Part shown: piece after piece, positions 16,697 to 24,638 of the stretch
Position numbering within the stretch: position 1 is the stretch's first letter
Layout: each line of letters starts with the position of its first letter
Assembly (NCBI GenBank): GCA_035286595.1
Contig: DATEDA010000143.1
Span: 1 to 39,154, forward strand
From: DATEDA01 sp035286595
GTDB taxonomy: Bacteria > Pseudomonadota > Gammaproteobacteria > Burkholderiales > SG8-39
Reading direction: 5' to 3'
Length of the DNA: 39,154 nucleotides
Made by a program: the position numbers and the translations under genes
Notes under the pieces: generated by a model
Seen by the model: only the letters and a program-made list of their open reading frames with translations
Databases searched by the model: none
What the model was told of the DNA's origin: nothing

Positions 16697-17580
16697 GCGC
16701 ACTGGGCGCCGTGCGGCAGGTGATCGCCTATCTCGTGCTGCTCGTCGTCACGTTTCTCATCTGCTTTCCGCTGATCTGGGCGGCTTCGACCTCGCTCAAG
16801 AGCCCGAAGGACGTCATGGCGACGCCGCCGACGCTCCTGCCGGCCGAGGTGACGATCGAGAACTACCGCAACCTCGTCACCGGCAAGCAGCAGTACTACC
16901 GCGCCGACCAGTCCTATGTGCCGACCACCGCCGCGCCCCAGCACTTCACGTCCTGGTTCGCCAACAGCGTGATCGTGAGCCTGGGCAGCACCGCGATCAG
17001 CATCCTCATCAGCACGCTCGCCGCCTACAGCGTCACCCGCTTCCGCTACCGGGGCCGGCGGATCATTCCGTACTTCAGCCTGCTCGGCTACATGATCCCG
17101 TCGATCATCCTCGTGTTCCCGCTGTTCCTGGTGATGGCCGAGCTGCGGCTCACCAACAGCCTGTGGAGCCTCACCTTCGGCTACGTCTCGATCACGCTGC
17201 CGTTCTGCATGTGGCTGCTGTGGGCGTTCTTCCGCGGCATCCCGATCGAGCTGGAGGAGGCGGCGATGATCGACGGCGCGAGCCGCCTGCGCGTCTTCGT
17301 CGACATCGTGCTGCCCTCGGCGGCGCCGGGCATCATCGCCGCCGCGATCTTCTCGCTGATCGTCTCCTGGAACGATTTCCTCTTCGCCCGGGTGTTCATC
17401 AACTCGATCGAGAACCTGCCGCTCACCGTCGGCGTGATGCACTTCTTCGAGGGCACGCACGTCGACTGGGGCCTGATGATGGCCTCCGCGGTGCTCATGA
17501 CCGTACCGATGGCGATCCTCTTCATGCTGATGCAGCGCCACCTCGTCGCCGGGTTCGGGGCGGGGGCGGTGAAGGGCTGA
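16693..17580 (+). CDS. ABC importer permease, MalG/UgpE type
   Basis: This 295-residue partner permease has its first membrane segment at residues 8-28 (VIAYLVLLVVTFLICFPLIW), a longer periplasmic loop carrying the typical NYRNLV segment, and five further segments. The EAA loop reads ELEEAAMIDGASRLRVFVDI, followed by VLPSAAPG. It forms the transmembrane channel with the preceding protein, to which it is coupled by a 4-base ATGA overlap. The ATPase gene begins 13 bases after its stop. Confidence 0.93.
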   Translation: MSALGAVRQVIAYLVLLVVTFLICFPLIWAASTSLKSPKDVMATPPTLLPAEVTIENYRNLVTGKQQYYRADQSYVPTTAAPQHFTSWFANSVIVSLGSTAISILISTLAAYSVTRFRYRGRRIIPYFSLLGYMIPSIILVFPLFLVMAELRLTNSLWSLTFGYVSITLPFCMWLLWAFFRGIPIELEEAAMIDGASRLRVFVDIVLPSAAPGIIAAAIFSLIVSWNDFLFARVFINSIENLPLTVGVMHFFEGTHVDWGLMMASAVLMTVPMAILFMLMQRHLVAGFGAGAVKG

Positions 17581-17593
17581 CGGGCCTGCGGGC

Positions 17594-18679
17594 ATGACGA
17601 TCAGGCTCGAGCACATCTGGAAGTCCTTCGGCCCGGTCGCGGTGCTGAAGGACGTGCACCTCGAGCTGCCCGAGCGCGAGTTCATCACCCTCGTGGGCCC
17701 CAGCGGTTGCGGCAAGACGACGCTGCTCAGGATCCTCGCCGGGCTCGAGTCGGCCACGCGCGGGGAGATCTGGCACGGCGACACGCGGGTCTCGGACCTC
17801 GCGCCGGGGAAGCGCGACATCGCGATGGTGTTCCAGAACTACGCGCTCTACCCGCACATGAACGTACACGGCAACATCGCCTACGGGCTCAAGGTCCGCG
17901 GCACGCCGAAGGCGGAGATCGCGGCGCGGGTGCTCGAGGTCGCGCGAGTGCTCGAGATCGAGAGTCTCCTCGGCCGCAAGCCGCGGCAGCTCTCCGGCGG
18001 GCAGCGCCAGCGCGTCGCGCTCGGCCGCGCGATGGTGCGCAAGCCCTGGCTGTTCCTCATGGACGAGCCGCTCTCCAACCTCGACGCGAAGCTGCGGGTG
18101 ACGATGCGCGGCGAGCTGAAGCGCTTCCACATGCGGCTCGAGACCACCACGGTCTACGTCACCCACGACCAGCTCGAGGCCATGACCATGTCCGACAAGA
18201 TCGCGGTCATGGACCACGGCGTCGTGCAGCAGTACGCGACGCCCGCGGAGGTGTACAACCGGCCGGCGAACACCTTCGTCGCCGGCTTCATCGGCAGCCC
18301 GCCGATGAACTTCGTCGAGCGCGCCGAGTTGCGCGGCGGCGAGCTCGCGCTCGACTGCGGCCCCGACGGACGGATCGCGATCGGCGCCTCGCCGCTCCCG
18401 AACGGGTTTGCGGGCGAGACGCTGCTCGGCGTGCGGCCGCAGGACCTGGAGGTGCGCGGCGCGCCGCGGGCGGGCGCCGTGCCCGCGACGGTGACGCTCA
18501 TCCAGCTGGTCGGCTCCGAGAAGCTCGTGGAGGTCGCGTTCGGCGCCGCGGGCAAGCTCACCGCCCAGGTCAAGGCGGACGCGCCGGTCGCGGCGGGCGA
18601 GCGCGTCTGGATCGGGTTCGACCCGGCCAAGCTGCACCTCTTCGAGCCCGGCTCTGGCGGCAACCTCGCCCTGCGCTGA
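17594..18679 (+). CDS. ABC importer ATPase, MalK/UgpC type
   Basis: The 361-residue protein has Walker A GPSGCGKTT (about residues 37-45), a Q-loop at MVFQNYALYPHM, the signature LSGGQRQRVALGRAM, Walker B LFLMDEPLSNLD and the switch His in YVTHDQLEAMT. From about residue 235 a TOBE/regulatory domain follows (GSPPMNFVERAEL, VRPQDLEV), as in MalK-type subunits that serve carbohydrate importers. It completes the transporter with the binding protein and two permeases upstream. Its ribosome site is weak, so translation probably depends on coupling to the permease gene. Confidence 0.95.
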   Translation: MTIRLEHIWKSFGPVAVLKDVHLELPEREFITLVGPSGCGKTTLLRILAGLESATRGEIWHGDTRVSDLAPGKRDIAMVFQNYALYPHMNVHGNIAYGLKVRGTPKAEIAARVLEVARVLEIESLLGRKPRQLSGGQRQRVALGRAMVRKPWLFLMDEPLSNLDAKLRVTMRGELKRFHMRLETTTVYVTHDQLEAMTMSDKIAVMDHGVVQQYATPAEVYNRPANTFVAGFIGSPPMNFVERAELRGGELALDCGPDGRIAIGASPLPNGFAGETLLGVRPQDLEVRGAPRAGAVPATVTLIQLVGSEKLVEVAFGAAGKLTAQVKADAPVAAGERVWIGFDPAKLHLFEPGSGGNLALR

Positions 18680-18683
18680 CCCG

Positions 18684-19700
18684 ATGTCGCGCGCCCACAG
18701 CCGCCCGAGCGCCACGGTCCGTGACGTGGCGCGCGTCGCCGGGGTCTCCACCGCCACCGTCTCCCGCGCGCTCCGCTTCCCGGAAGTCGTGCGGCCCGCG
18801 ACCCGGGCGCGCATCGAGCGCGCCGTCGCGCGGTTGAACTACGTGTCGCACGGCGTGGCGCGCGCGCTGTCGACGCGCCGGACGGATTCGGTGGGCGCGG
18901 TGATTCCGACGCTCGACAACGCGATCTACGCGGTCTCCACGCACTCGCTGCAGAAGGCGCTCGAGCAGGCGGGGTACACGCTGCTCCTCGCGTGCCACGA
19001 GTTCGACCTCGAGGCCGAGGCGCGGATGGCGCGCGCGTTCGTCGAGAAGGGCGTGGACGCCCTGGTGCTCGTCGGCACCGCGCACCACCCCGCGACCCGG
19101 GCCCTGCTCGGGTCGCTCTCGATCCCCTATGTGCTCACCTGGTCGCTCGACCGCTCGATGGGGCAGCCGAGCGTCGGCTTCGACAACCGCGCCGCCGGGC
19201 GCATGATCGCCGAGTACCTGATCGGGCTTGGCCACCGGCGCATCGCGATGATCGCCGGGGTCACCGACGGCAACGACCGGGCGCGCGATCGCGTGGCCGG
19301 CGTGAGAGCGGCCCTCAAGCGGGCGAACCTCGCGCTCGAGTGCTTGGTGCAGGCCCCTTACACGCTGCAGGCGGGCCGGGAGGCGCTGGCGCGGGTGGTC
19401 GCCTCGGCGCGCCCGAGCGCAGTCGTGTGCGGCAACGACATCCTCGGCATCGGCGCGATCCAGCAGGCACAGGCGCTCGGTATCGCGGTGCCTGGGGACC
19501 TGTCGATCACCGGTTTCGACGACATGGAGATCGCGACCGTGGTCTCGCCCGCGCTCACGACGGTGCGCTTCCCGATCGCCGAGACCGGTCTGCAGGCGGC
19601 GAAGTACCTCGTCGCGCGGCTCCGGGGCGAAGCGCCGCCGGCGTGCCTCGAGCTGCCGCTCGAGCTGGTAGCCCGCGCTTCGACGGCGCCGCCGCGCTGA
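18684..19700 (+). CDS. LacI family transcriptional regulator
   Basis: The 338-residue protein opens with a LacI helix-turn-helix (TVRDVARVAGVSTATVSRAL) and the hinge helix region GVARALSTRRTDSVGAVIP, then a periplasmic-binding-like effector domain (GLGHRRIAMIAGVTDGNDRA; SITGFDDMEIATVVSPALTT). It is four bases after the ATPase gene, so it is the last gene of the dehydrogenase/ABC operon. The operator-like TGTAATCGGTTACA in front of the operon has the symmetric CG-centred form that LacI proteins bind, so the simplest model is autogenous repression relieved by the transported substrate. The effector is unknown. Confidence 0.94.
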   Translation: MSRAHSRPSATVRDVARVAGVSTATVSRALRFPEVVRPATRARIERAVARLNYVSHGVARALSTRRTDSVGAVIPTLDNAIYAVSTHSLQKALEQAGYTLLLACHEFDLEAEARMARAFVEKGVDALVLVGTAHHPATRALLGSLSIPYVLTWSLDRSMGQPSVGFDNRAAGRMIAEYLIGLGHRRIAMIAGVTDGNDRARDRVAGVRAALKRANLALECLVQAPYTLQAGREALARVVASARPSAVVCGNDILGIGAIQQAQALGIAVPGDLSITGFDDMEIATVVSPALTTVRFPIAETGLQAAKYLVARLRGEAPPACLELPLELVARASTAPPR

Positions 19701-19800
19701 CCGGCCGGAGCGCGCCGCGCGCGGGTTCGGTTGACCGGCCGCGAAATAGGCGGGCGCCCGGCGGCGTTTACACTCCGCGGCCCAACCAGGAGGAAGCATC

Positions 19801-20661
19801 GTGGATCCACGCATCATCGGGCTTTACGACGAGTACACCCACAAGCCGCTCGAGCGGCGCGCTTTTCTGGAGCGCCTCGCCGTGCTCGCGGGGGGCACGG
19901 CCGCGGCGATGACGCTGCTGCCGCTGCTCGAGAGCAACTACGCGCAGGCCGCGATCGTCGACCCGGCCGATCCGCGGGTCGCCACGAGCACCGTCACGTA
20001 CAAGGGTGTGACCGGCGACATCCGCGCCTATCTGGCGGTGCCGAAGGCCGGCCCCCCCAAGCGTGCCGCCGTGATCGTGATCCACGAGAACCGCGGCGTC
20101 ACCCCGCACATCCAGGACATCGCGCGCCGCGTCGCGGTCGACGACTTCACTGCGCTCGCGGTCGACCTGCTGTCACCCGTGGGTGGCACGCCGGCGAACG
20201 AGGACGAGGCGCGCGCCGCGTTCGGGCGCATCGACCGGGCGGACGCGGTGCGCAATCTGGTCGCCGCGGTGGCCTATCTCAAGGGCCGGCCGGACGCGGC
20301 CGGGCCGGTGGGCGCGGTCGGGTTCTGCTTTGGGGGCGGGGTGTGCAACCTGCTCGCCGCAGCCGCGCCCGATCTCGCGGCCGCGGTGCCGTTCTACGGG
20401 TCGGCGCCGCCGGTGGCCGACGTGCCGATGATCAAGGCGAAGCTCCAGCTCCACTACGCCGGGAACGACCCGCGCATCAACGCCGGCATCCCCGACTACG
20501 AGGCGGCGCTCAAGGCCGCGCGCATCTCGTACGAGGTGTTCGTCTACGAGGGCGCCGAGCATTCCTTCAACAACGACACCGCCGGCGTGCGCTACAACAA
20601 GGCCGCCGCGGACCTCGCGTGGTCGCGCACGATCGCGTTCTTCAAGGCGAACCTGCGCTAG
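19801..20661 (+). CDS. Dienelactone hydrolase family protein, Tat-type signal
   Basis: This 286-residue alpha/beta hydrolase has the dienelactone hydrolase triad: nucleophile Cys in GAVGFCFGGGVCN, Asp in YAGNDPRIN and His in GAEHSFNND. Residues 18-48 hold a twin-arginine-like signal (LERRAFLERLAVLAG plus a hydrophobic run), so it is probably exported or membrane tethered, as in the YghX-type subgroup. Start is GTG 19801 after an AGGAGGAA site. It follows the LacI gene by 100 bases and may be separately transcribed; TACACT at 19769-19774 is a possible -10. Members of this subgroup have no firm substrate. Confidence 0.9.
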   Translation: MDPRIIGLYDEYTHKPLERRAFLERLAVLAGGTAAAMTLLPLLESNYAQAAIVDPADPRVATSTVTYKGVTGDIRAYLAVPKAGPPKRAAVIVIHENRGVTPHIQDIARRVAVDDFTALAVDLLSPVGGTPANEDEARAAFGRIDRADAVRNLVAAVAYLKGRPDAAGPVGAVGFCFGGGVCNLLAAAAPDLAAAVPFYGSAPPVADVPMIKAKLQLHYAGNDPRINAGIPDYEAALKAARISYEVFVYEGAEHSFNNDTAGVRYNKAAADLAWSRTIAFFKANLR

Positions 20662-20682
20662 CCCTCGTCAAAGGAGGCGGCG

Positions 20683-20762
20683 AGCGAAGCGTGCCGGAGG
20701 ATTTCCCGCACCGGGGAGCAGGAGGGTCGATGCCTGCGTCAAACCCCCCGGTACGCTTCGCT
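20683..20762. repeat. Imperfect long inverted repeat (REP-like)
   Basis: Two 22-base arms (20683-20704 and 20741-20762) match at 19 of 22 positions as an inverted repeat: AGCGAAGCGT-G-CCGG on the left and CCGG-T-ACGCTTCGCT on the right, with a 36-base loop. It fills the gap between the hydrolase and the small exported protein. The form suggests a repetitive extragenic palindrome, but I see only this copy in the window. Confidence 0.6.
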
Positions 20763-20766
20763 TCCC

Positions 20767-20785
20767 GACCCCCGTCAGGGGGGTC
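20767..20785. terminator. Hairpin between convergent genes
   Basis: GACCCCC and GGGGGTC form a perfect 7-bp stem with a GTCAG loop, 5 bases past the stop of the minus-strand small protein and about 105 bases past the hydrolase stop. No T-run is attached. It may end or stabilise transcripts from both sides together with the adjacent inverted repeat. Confidence 0.5.
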
Positions 20786-20790
20786 CGGAG

Positions 20791-20982
20791 TTACGACTTT
20801 TCCTTGTCGGTGTCGGGGGCCGGCGCGGGTGCGGGCTTGTCGTCGTCCGCGCTCGGGTTGAGCTGCACGTACTCCGAATCCCACCACGGCGAGGAGATGT
20901 CGAGGCTGGGATCGGCGGCGAACGCGGTAGCGGCCGAAAAGACGAAGAGGACGGCGAACAGGGTGCTTGCGAGCGATTTCAC
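20791..20982 (-). CDS. Small exported protein of unknown function
   Basis: The predicted 63-residue product has a clean Sec signal peptide (MKSLASTLFAVLFVFSAATA with cleavage after AFA near residue 22) and a mature part of about 40 residues: DPSLDISSPWWDSEYVQLNP, then an acidic, Ala/Pro-rich tail. Start is GTG 20980-20982 after an AAAGGAA site. I recognise no family. It sits with a small lipoprotein gene, both divergent from a two-component system, and so could be an envelope-stress or metal-related accessory under that system's control. This is a guess from position. Confidence 0.7.
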   Translation of the reverse strand: MKSLASTLFAVLFVFSAATAFAADPSLDISSPWWDSEYVQLNPSADDDKPAPAPAPDTDKEKS

Positions 20983-21034
20983 GATGGTTCCTTTCTCGAG
21001 GTGTATTGACGTCGTTGCTGGCGATTGAAACCCG

Positions 21035-21265
21035 TCACTGGGTTGTCTTCTCCCCGCCCTCCTTCTTCTCGTCCTCCTTCGCGTCTCCAGCCTGCTTTTC
21101 CGCCTGGGCGACCGTGGGGTCGTTGCTGGCCGGCTGGCCCGTTGCGGCAGGCTGCGCCGGGGCCGCGCCCATATTCGCGGGCGGCTTGCTTTCGGCCGTG
21201 AGGTCGGGGCCGCAGGCCGTGAGGCCGAGCGCGGCGATCGTTGCCATCAGGAAGTCACGTGTCAT
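21035..21265 (-). CDS. Small predicted lipoprotein
   Basis: The 76-residue product has a short lipoprotein signal: MTRDFLMATIAALGLTACG, where LTAC is the lipobox and the Cys (residue 18) would be lipidated. The mature chain is low complexity (Ala, Pro, Gln, then Lys/Glu-rich EKQAGDAKEDEKKEGGEK) and probably disordered. I picked ATG 21263-21265, which gives the lipobox at the right depth and follows an AGGAGAG site; the frame upstream would bury the signal. No family recognised. It precedes the small exported protein by 52 bases on the same strand and is divergent from the OmpR-type regulator. Confidence 0.72.
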   Translation of the reverse strand: MTRDFLMATIAALGLTACGPDLTAESKPPANMGAAPAQPAATGQPASNDPTVAQAEKQAGDAKEDEKKEGGEKTTQ

Positions 21266-21372
21266 TCCGCACTCTCCTACTCTCCCGGAAAAATCGAGGG
21301 CCTCGGCCCGGAGGCGGTTCGCGCTACACCGCAGGTGCGGAGTTGACGCCCGCCGTGTTATTCCCCGATGGC

Positions 21373-21414
21373 GCAATGCGGTGATTTCGTATCAAGGGAC
21401 GTTCGCCGCATTGC
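21373..21414. promoter_or_regulatory. 9-bp inverted repeat in divergent intergenic region
   Basis: GCAATGCGG and CCGCATTGC are perfect inverted copies with 24 bases between them, in the 233-base gap between the lipoprotein gene and the response regulator. They could bind a dimeric regulator or form a leader stem for the minus-strand message. No further evidence. Confidence 0.4.
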
Positions 21415-21438
21415 CGACTATTGCGGCGCGGGCCGCTG

Positions 21439-21490
21439 TTACATGGTGATACACGGCGAGTTGTCGCCGGGCTCGGCGCGGTGCTATATA
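21439..21490 (+). promoter_or_regulatory. Putative promoter with OmpR-like direct repeat ahead of the response regulator
   Basis: TTGTCG (21461-21466), an 18-base spacer and TATATA (21485-21490) form a plausible sigma-70 promoter. Transcription would start within a few bases of ATG 21499, so the message may be leaderless. Just upstream, TTACATGG and ATACACGG (starts 21439 and 21449) are a 10-base-period direct repeat matching at 6 of 8 positions, the form bound by OmpR/PhoB dimers. Confidence 0.5.
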
Positions 21491-21498
21491 CCGGCGCG

Positions 21499-22215
21499 AT
21501 GGAACGCCCGGATCACGTCCTGGTGGTCGATGACGACGCGGAGATCCGCAGCCTCATCGCCGAGTACCTTGGGCGCAACGGGCTGCGGGTGACGGTCGCG
21601 GGCGACGGCAGGGAGATGCGGCAGGCGCTGGACGCGAACCGCATCGACCTCGTCGTGCTCGATCTGATGATGCCCGGCGAGGATGGTCTGAAGCTGTGCC
21701 GTGACCTGCGTGCCAGATCGAACGTGCCGGTCGTCATGCTGACCGCGCGCGGCGACGAGCTCGACCGCATCATCGGCATCGAGATGGGTGCCGACGACTA
21801 CCTCGCGAAACCGTTCAATCCCCGCGAGCTGCTCGCCCGCATCAAGAGCGTGCTGCGGCGCGCCCGCTCGCTGCCGGAGGCGTCCCTCGAGGCGAAGCGG
21901 CTGCGCTTCGCCGGCTGGACCCTGGATCTCGTCGCGCGCAGCCTGGGGTCCCCGGAGGGCGTGGTCGTGCCGCTGAGCGGCACCGAGTTCCGGCTGCTCA
22001 AGGTGTTTGTCGAGCACCCCAACCACGTGCTCGACCGCAACCAGCTCATGGACCTCACGCTCGGTCGCGAGGCGGCACCGTTCGATCGCAGCATCGACGT
22101 GCAGCTGAGCCGCCTGCGCCAGCGGCTGCGCGACGACGCGCGCGAGCCGCGGATCATCAAGACGGTGCGCAACCAGGGCTACGTGCTCGCGGCCGCCGTC
22201 GAGCGCGTCGATTGA
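21499..22215 (+). CDS. OmpR family response regulator
   Basis: The 238-residue protein has a receiver domain (VLVVDDDAEIRSLIAEYLGR, phospho-acceptor Asp55 in VVLDLMMPGEDG, signalling Lys in DDYLAKPFNP) and a C-terminal winged helix (LSGTEFRLLKVFVEHPNHVL, and DVQLSRLRQRLRDD). ATG 21499 gives the normal N-terminus; longer starts add unrelated residues. It is the OmpR-like partner of the histidine kinase encoded 16 bases downstream. Within the family it looks closest to OmpR-like regulators that pair with short-periplasmic-loop kinases. Its targets may include the divergent small envelope proteins and itself. Confidence 0.94.
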   Translation: MERPDHVLVVDDDAEIRSLIAEYLGRNGLRVTVAGDGREMRQALDANRIDLVVLDLMMPGEDGLKLCRDLRARSNVPVVMLTARGDELDRIIGIEMGADDYLAKPFNPRELLARIKSVLRRARSLPEASLEAKRLRFAGWTLDLVARSLGSPEGVVVPLSGTEFRLLKVFVEHPNHVLDRNQLMDLTLGREAAPFDRSIDVQLSRLRQRLRDDAREPRIIKTVRNQGYVLAAAVERVD

Positions 22216-22231
22216 GCGGGGCCCCGGGACG

Positions 22232-23644
22232 ATGGGCCTCCTGCCACGAACGCTCATCGGAAGCACGCTGCTCGTCGTCGCAGCGGGGCTGGTGCTCGCT
22301 GAGATCGCGAGCATTGCGGTCAACCTGCTCGATCGCGGCGGGTCGGTCTATCGCCTCGGCGCCCAGCAATTGGCGCTCCGCATCGCCGAGACCGTGCGCA
22401 TCCTGAACCGCCTGCCGCCGGCGGAGCGGGCCAAGGTGGCCGAGGAAGTGAACAGCAACACCCTGCGCCTGACGCTGACCCGGGAGCCGTTCAAAGCCGA
22501 CCGCGACTACGACGAGTTCGCCGACTACGAGGCGGCTTTCGCCCGCCAGATCCAGCGCGCGATCGGCGCGCCGCTGCGCACGACGGTCGAGATCACGCAG
22601 CTGCCGAAGACGCGGCGGACGGCCGGTGCCGAGCCGCCCGCGCACGGGCCGCTGGAGCTCTGGGTCGCGCGCAACTTCTACTTCCTGCTGCCCCACCCGT
22701 TCGTGGTCGTCGCCCAGGTCGTCCTCGACGACGGCACGACGGCGCTCTTCCTCGGGCAGGTGCCGCAGGAGCCGCTCGGCCGGCTCAAGCGGCTCGTGCC
22801 GCACCTGCTGCTGTGGGTCCTGATCTTCTTCGGGCTGGCGGCGCTGGCGGTGCGCCTGATCACGCGATCGCTCGATCGCCTGGCGCGGGCTGCAGACCGG
22901 ATCGGCGCGGACCCCGGGGGTCCGCCGGTAGAGGAGTCGGGCCCGACCGAGGTTCGGCGAGTCATTCGCGCGTTCAATCGCATGCAGGAGCAGGTGCGCG
23001 CGTATGTGCTCGAGCGCACGCGGCTGCTCGGCGCGATCTCACACGACCTGAGGACGCCGCTCACGCGCATGCGCCTGCGGGCCGAGCTGCTCCCGGATCC
23101 CGATCTGCGCGCCAAGTTCGTCCGCGACGTGGCGGAGATGGAAGCGATGGCGGGATCCGCCCTCGACTTCACGCGCAGCCTCGGCGCCGAGGCGCGCCGG
23201 CAGTCGGTCGACGTCGGCGCTCTGATCGAGAGCCTCAGCGAGAACTGGCGCGAGACCGGGGGCGAGGTCACGGTGGAGGGTGCGCCGCGCGCCGCGCTCA
23301 GCGGCCATCCCGAGGCGCTGCGCCGCTGCCTGAACAATCTGATCGAGAACGCGATCCGCTACGGCGACCGGGCGCATCTGCAAGTCGAGGACGAGGGCGA
23401 TGCGCTCCGCATCGCGGTGGGCGACGAGGGGCCCGGGATCCCCGAGGCGGAGCTCGAGCGCGTGTTCGAGCCGTTTTTCCGCCTCGAGCCGTCGCGCAAC
23501 CGCACGAGCGGCGGCGCGGGGCTCGGCCTGAGCATCGCGCGGAACATCGCGCGCTGGCACGGCGGCGACGTCAGGCTGCGCAACCGCGCCACGGGCGCGG
23601 GCCTGATCGCGGAGCTGTGGCTGCCGCGGCCGCGGTCCGCGTAG
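22232..23644 (+). CDS. Sensor histidine kinase
   Basis: The 470-residue protein has two membrane segments (about residues 9-30 and 188-208) enclosing a periplasmic sensor region of about 155 residues without a recognised domain. A HAMP linker follows (RSLDRLARAADRIGADP), then the phospho-acceptor His271 in LGAISHDLRTPLTRMRLRAE, and an ATPase domain with N box NNLIENAIRYGD, G1 DEGPGIP and G2 GGAGLGLSIARNIA. It resembles EnvZ-type kinases in layout. It is co-transcribed with the OmpR-type regulator. The signal cannot be inferred beyond an envelope location. Confidence 0.94.
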   Translation: MGLLPRTLIGSTLLVVAAGLVLAEIASIAVNLLDRGGSVYRLGAQQLALRIAETVRILNRLPPAERAKVAEEVNSNTLRLTLTREPFKADRDYDEFADYEAAFARQIQRAIGAPLRTTVEITQLPKTRRTAGAEPPAHGPLELWVARNFYFLLPHPFVVVAQVVLDDGTTALFLGQVPQEPLGRLKRLVPHLLLWVLIFFGLAALAVRLITRSLDRLARAADRIGADPGGPPVEESGPTEVRRVIRAFNRMQEQVRAYVLERTRLLGAISHDLRTPLTRMRLRAELLPDPDLRAKFVRDVAEMEAMAGSALDFTRSLGAEARRQSVDVGALIESLSENWRETGGEVTVEGAPRAALSGHPEALRRCLNNLIENAIRYGDRAHLQVEDEGDALRIAVGDEGPGIPEAELERVFEPFFRLEPSRNRTSGGAGLGLSIARNIARWHGGDVRLRNRATGAGLIAELWLPRPRSA

Positions 23645-23691
23645 CGGGCCGGATCTGGCACCATCGCGGTGCTGGAGCGAGAGACTGGCTG

Positions 23692-24531
23692 ATGACCCCT
23701 GCCGCGGCCGCCGGCACCGTCCGGCTCGGCGATCTCACCGTGAACCGCATGGCGCTCGGCGCGATGCGCGTCTGCGGCCCCGACATCTGGGGTCCGCCCA
23801 AGGACCGCGCCGCGGCGCATCGCCTCCTCCGCCGCGCCGTCGAGCTCGGCGTGAACTTCCTCGACACCGCGGACAGCTACGGCCCGGAGGTCGACGAGAC
23901 GCTTATCGCGGAAGCGCTTCATCCCTATCCGCAGGGTCTGGTGATCGGCACCAAGGGCGGGCTCCTCCGCCCGAACCGGCACGCCTGGGACCCGGACGGG
24001 CGGCCCGAGCACCTCCGGCGTGCGCTCGACGGCAGCCTCAAGCGCCTGCGGCTCGAGCGCATCGACCTCTACCAGTTCCACGCGCCTGATCCCAAGGTGC
24101 CGTTCGCCGAGTCGGTGGGCACGCTCGCCGAGCTGCAGCGCGCGGGCAAGATCCGTCACCTCGGGCTGTCGAACGTCAGCGTGCGGCAGCTCATGGACGC
24201 GCGTCGCATTGCGCCGATCGTCTCGGTGCAGAACGACTACAGCGTGGAGAACCGCGGGTCGGACGACGTGCTCGCGGCGTGCGAGAAGGCGGGGATCGCG
24301 TTCATCCCCTGGTATCCGCTCGGCGCCGGTCGCGCGCTGCGCTCGGCCAACGTCAAGCGCGTCGCCGCGCGTCTCGGCGCGACGCCGGCTCAGGTGGCGA
24401 TCGCGTGGCTGCTCGCGCGCTCGCCGATGATGCTGCCCATCCCCGGCACCGCGTCGATCGCGCACCTCGAGGAGAACGTCGGCGCGGCCGCGTTGAAGCT
24501 CGCGGCCGAGGACCTCAAGGCGCTCGGCTGA
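23692..24531 (+). CDS. Aldo/keto reductase
   Basis: This 279-residue protein is a compact aldo/keto reductase: NRMALGAMRVCGPDIWGPPK near the start, Asp and Tyr of the tetrad in FLDTADSYGPEVDE, Lys in VIGTKGG, and His in YQFHAPDPKV. The cofactor-binding end is IPGTASIAHLEENVGA. It is shorter than the other reductase in this window and belongs to a different subgroup (YdbC/oxidoreductase of the pyridoxal-reductase-like type is likely, but not certain). ATG 23692 is 48 bases after the histidine kinase; the frame is open far upstream inside the kinase gene and that part is ignored. Its stop runs into a G/C palindrome. Confidence 0.92.
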   Translation: MTPAAAAGTVRLGDLTVNRMALGAMRVCGPDIWGPPKDRAAAHRLLRRAVELGVNFLDTADSYGPEVDETLIAEALHPYPQGLVIGTKGGLLRPNRHAWDPDGRPEHLRRALDGSLKRLRLERIDLYQFHAPDPKVPFAESVGTLAELQRAGKIRHLGLSNVSVRQLMDARRIAPIVSVQNDYSVENRGSDDVLAACEKAGIAFIPWYPLGAGRALRSANVKRVAARLGATPAQVAIAWLLARSPMMLPIPGTASIAHLEENVGAAALKLAAEDLKALG

Positions 24532-24547
24532 GCCCCCCCGGGGGGGC
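24532..24547. repeat. Perfect GC palindrome
   Basis: GCCCCCCCGGGGGGGC is a perfect 16-base palindrome directly after the reductase stop codon. Having no loop, it would fold only with a distorted tip. It may stop transcription ahead of the toxin-antitoxin promoter; homopolymer runs of this kind are also prone to sequencing error. Confidence 0.4.
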
Positions 24548-24588
24548 GGTGAGCGGATGGTCGCCGCGCGGCCCGGCGCGGCGGTCGC

Positions 24589-24629
24589 TTGACCGGGGTC
24601 CATGCCATCTGTACACTTCTAATGTACAG
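24589..24629 (+). promoter_or_regulatory. Promoter and perfect operator of the toxin-antitoxin pair
   Basis: TTGACC (24589-24594), a 17-base spacer and TACACT (24612-24617) form a good promoter. CTGTACA (24609-24615) and TGTACAG (24623-24629) are a perfect 7-7-7 inverted repeat whose left arm covers the -10 box. That is the normal design for autorepression by an antitoxin or toxin-antitoxin complex. Confidence 0.8.
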
Positions 24630-24638
24630 AGCGAAGCC

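Noticed and set aside
19731..19774. TTGACC and TACACT as one promoter for the dienelactone hydrolase gene.
   Set aside because: They are 32 bases apart, far from the 16-18 needed; only the TACACT box might be used.
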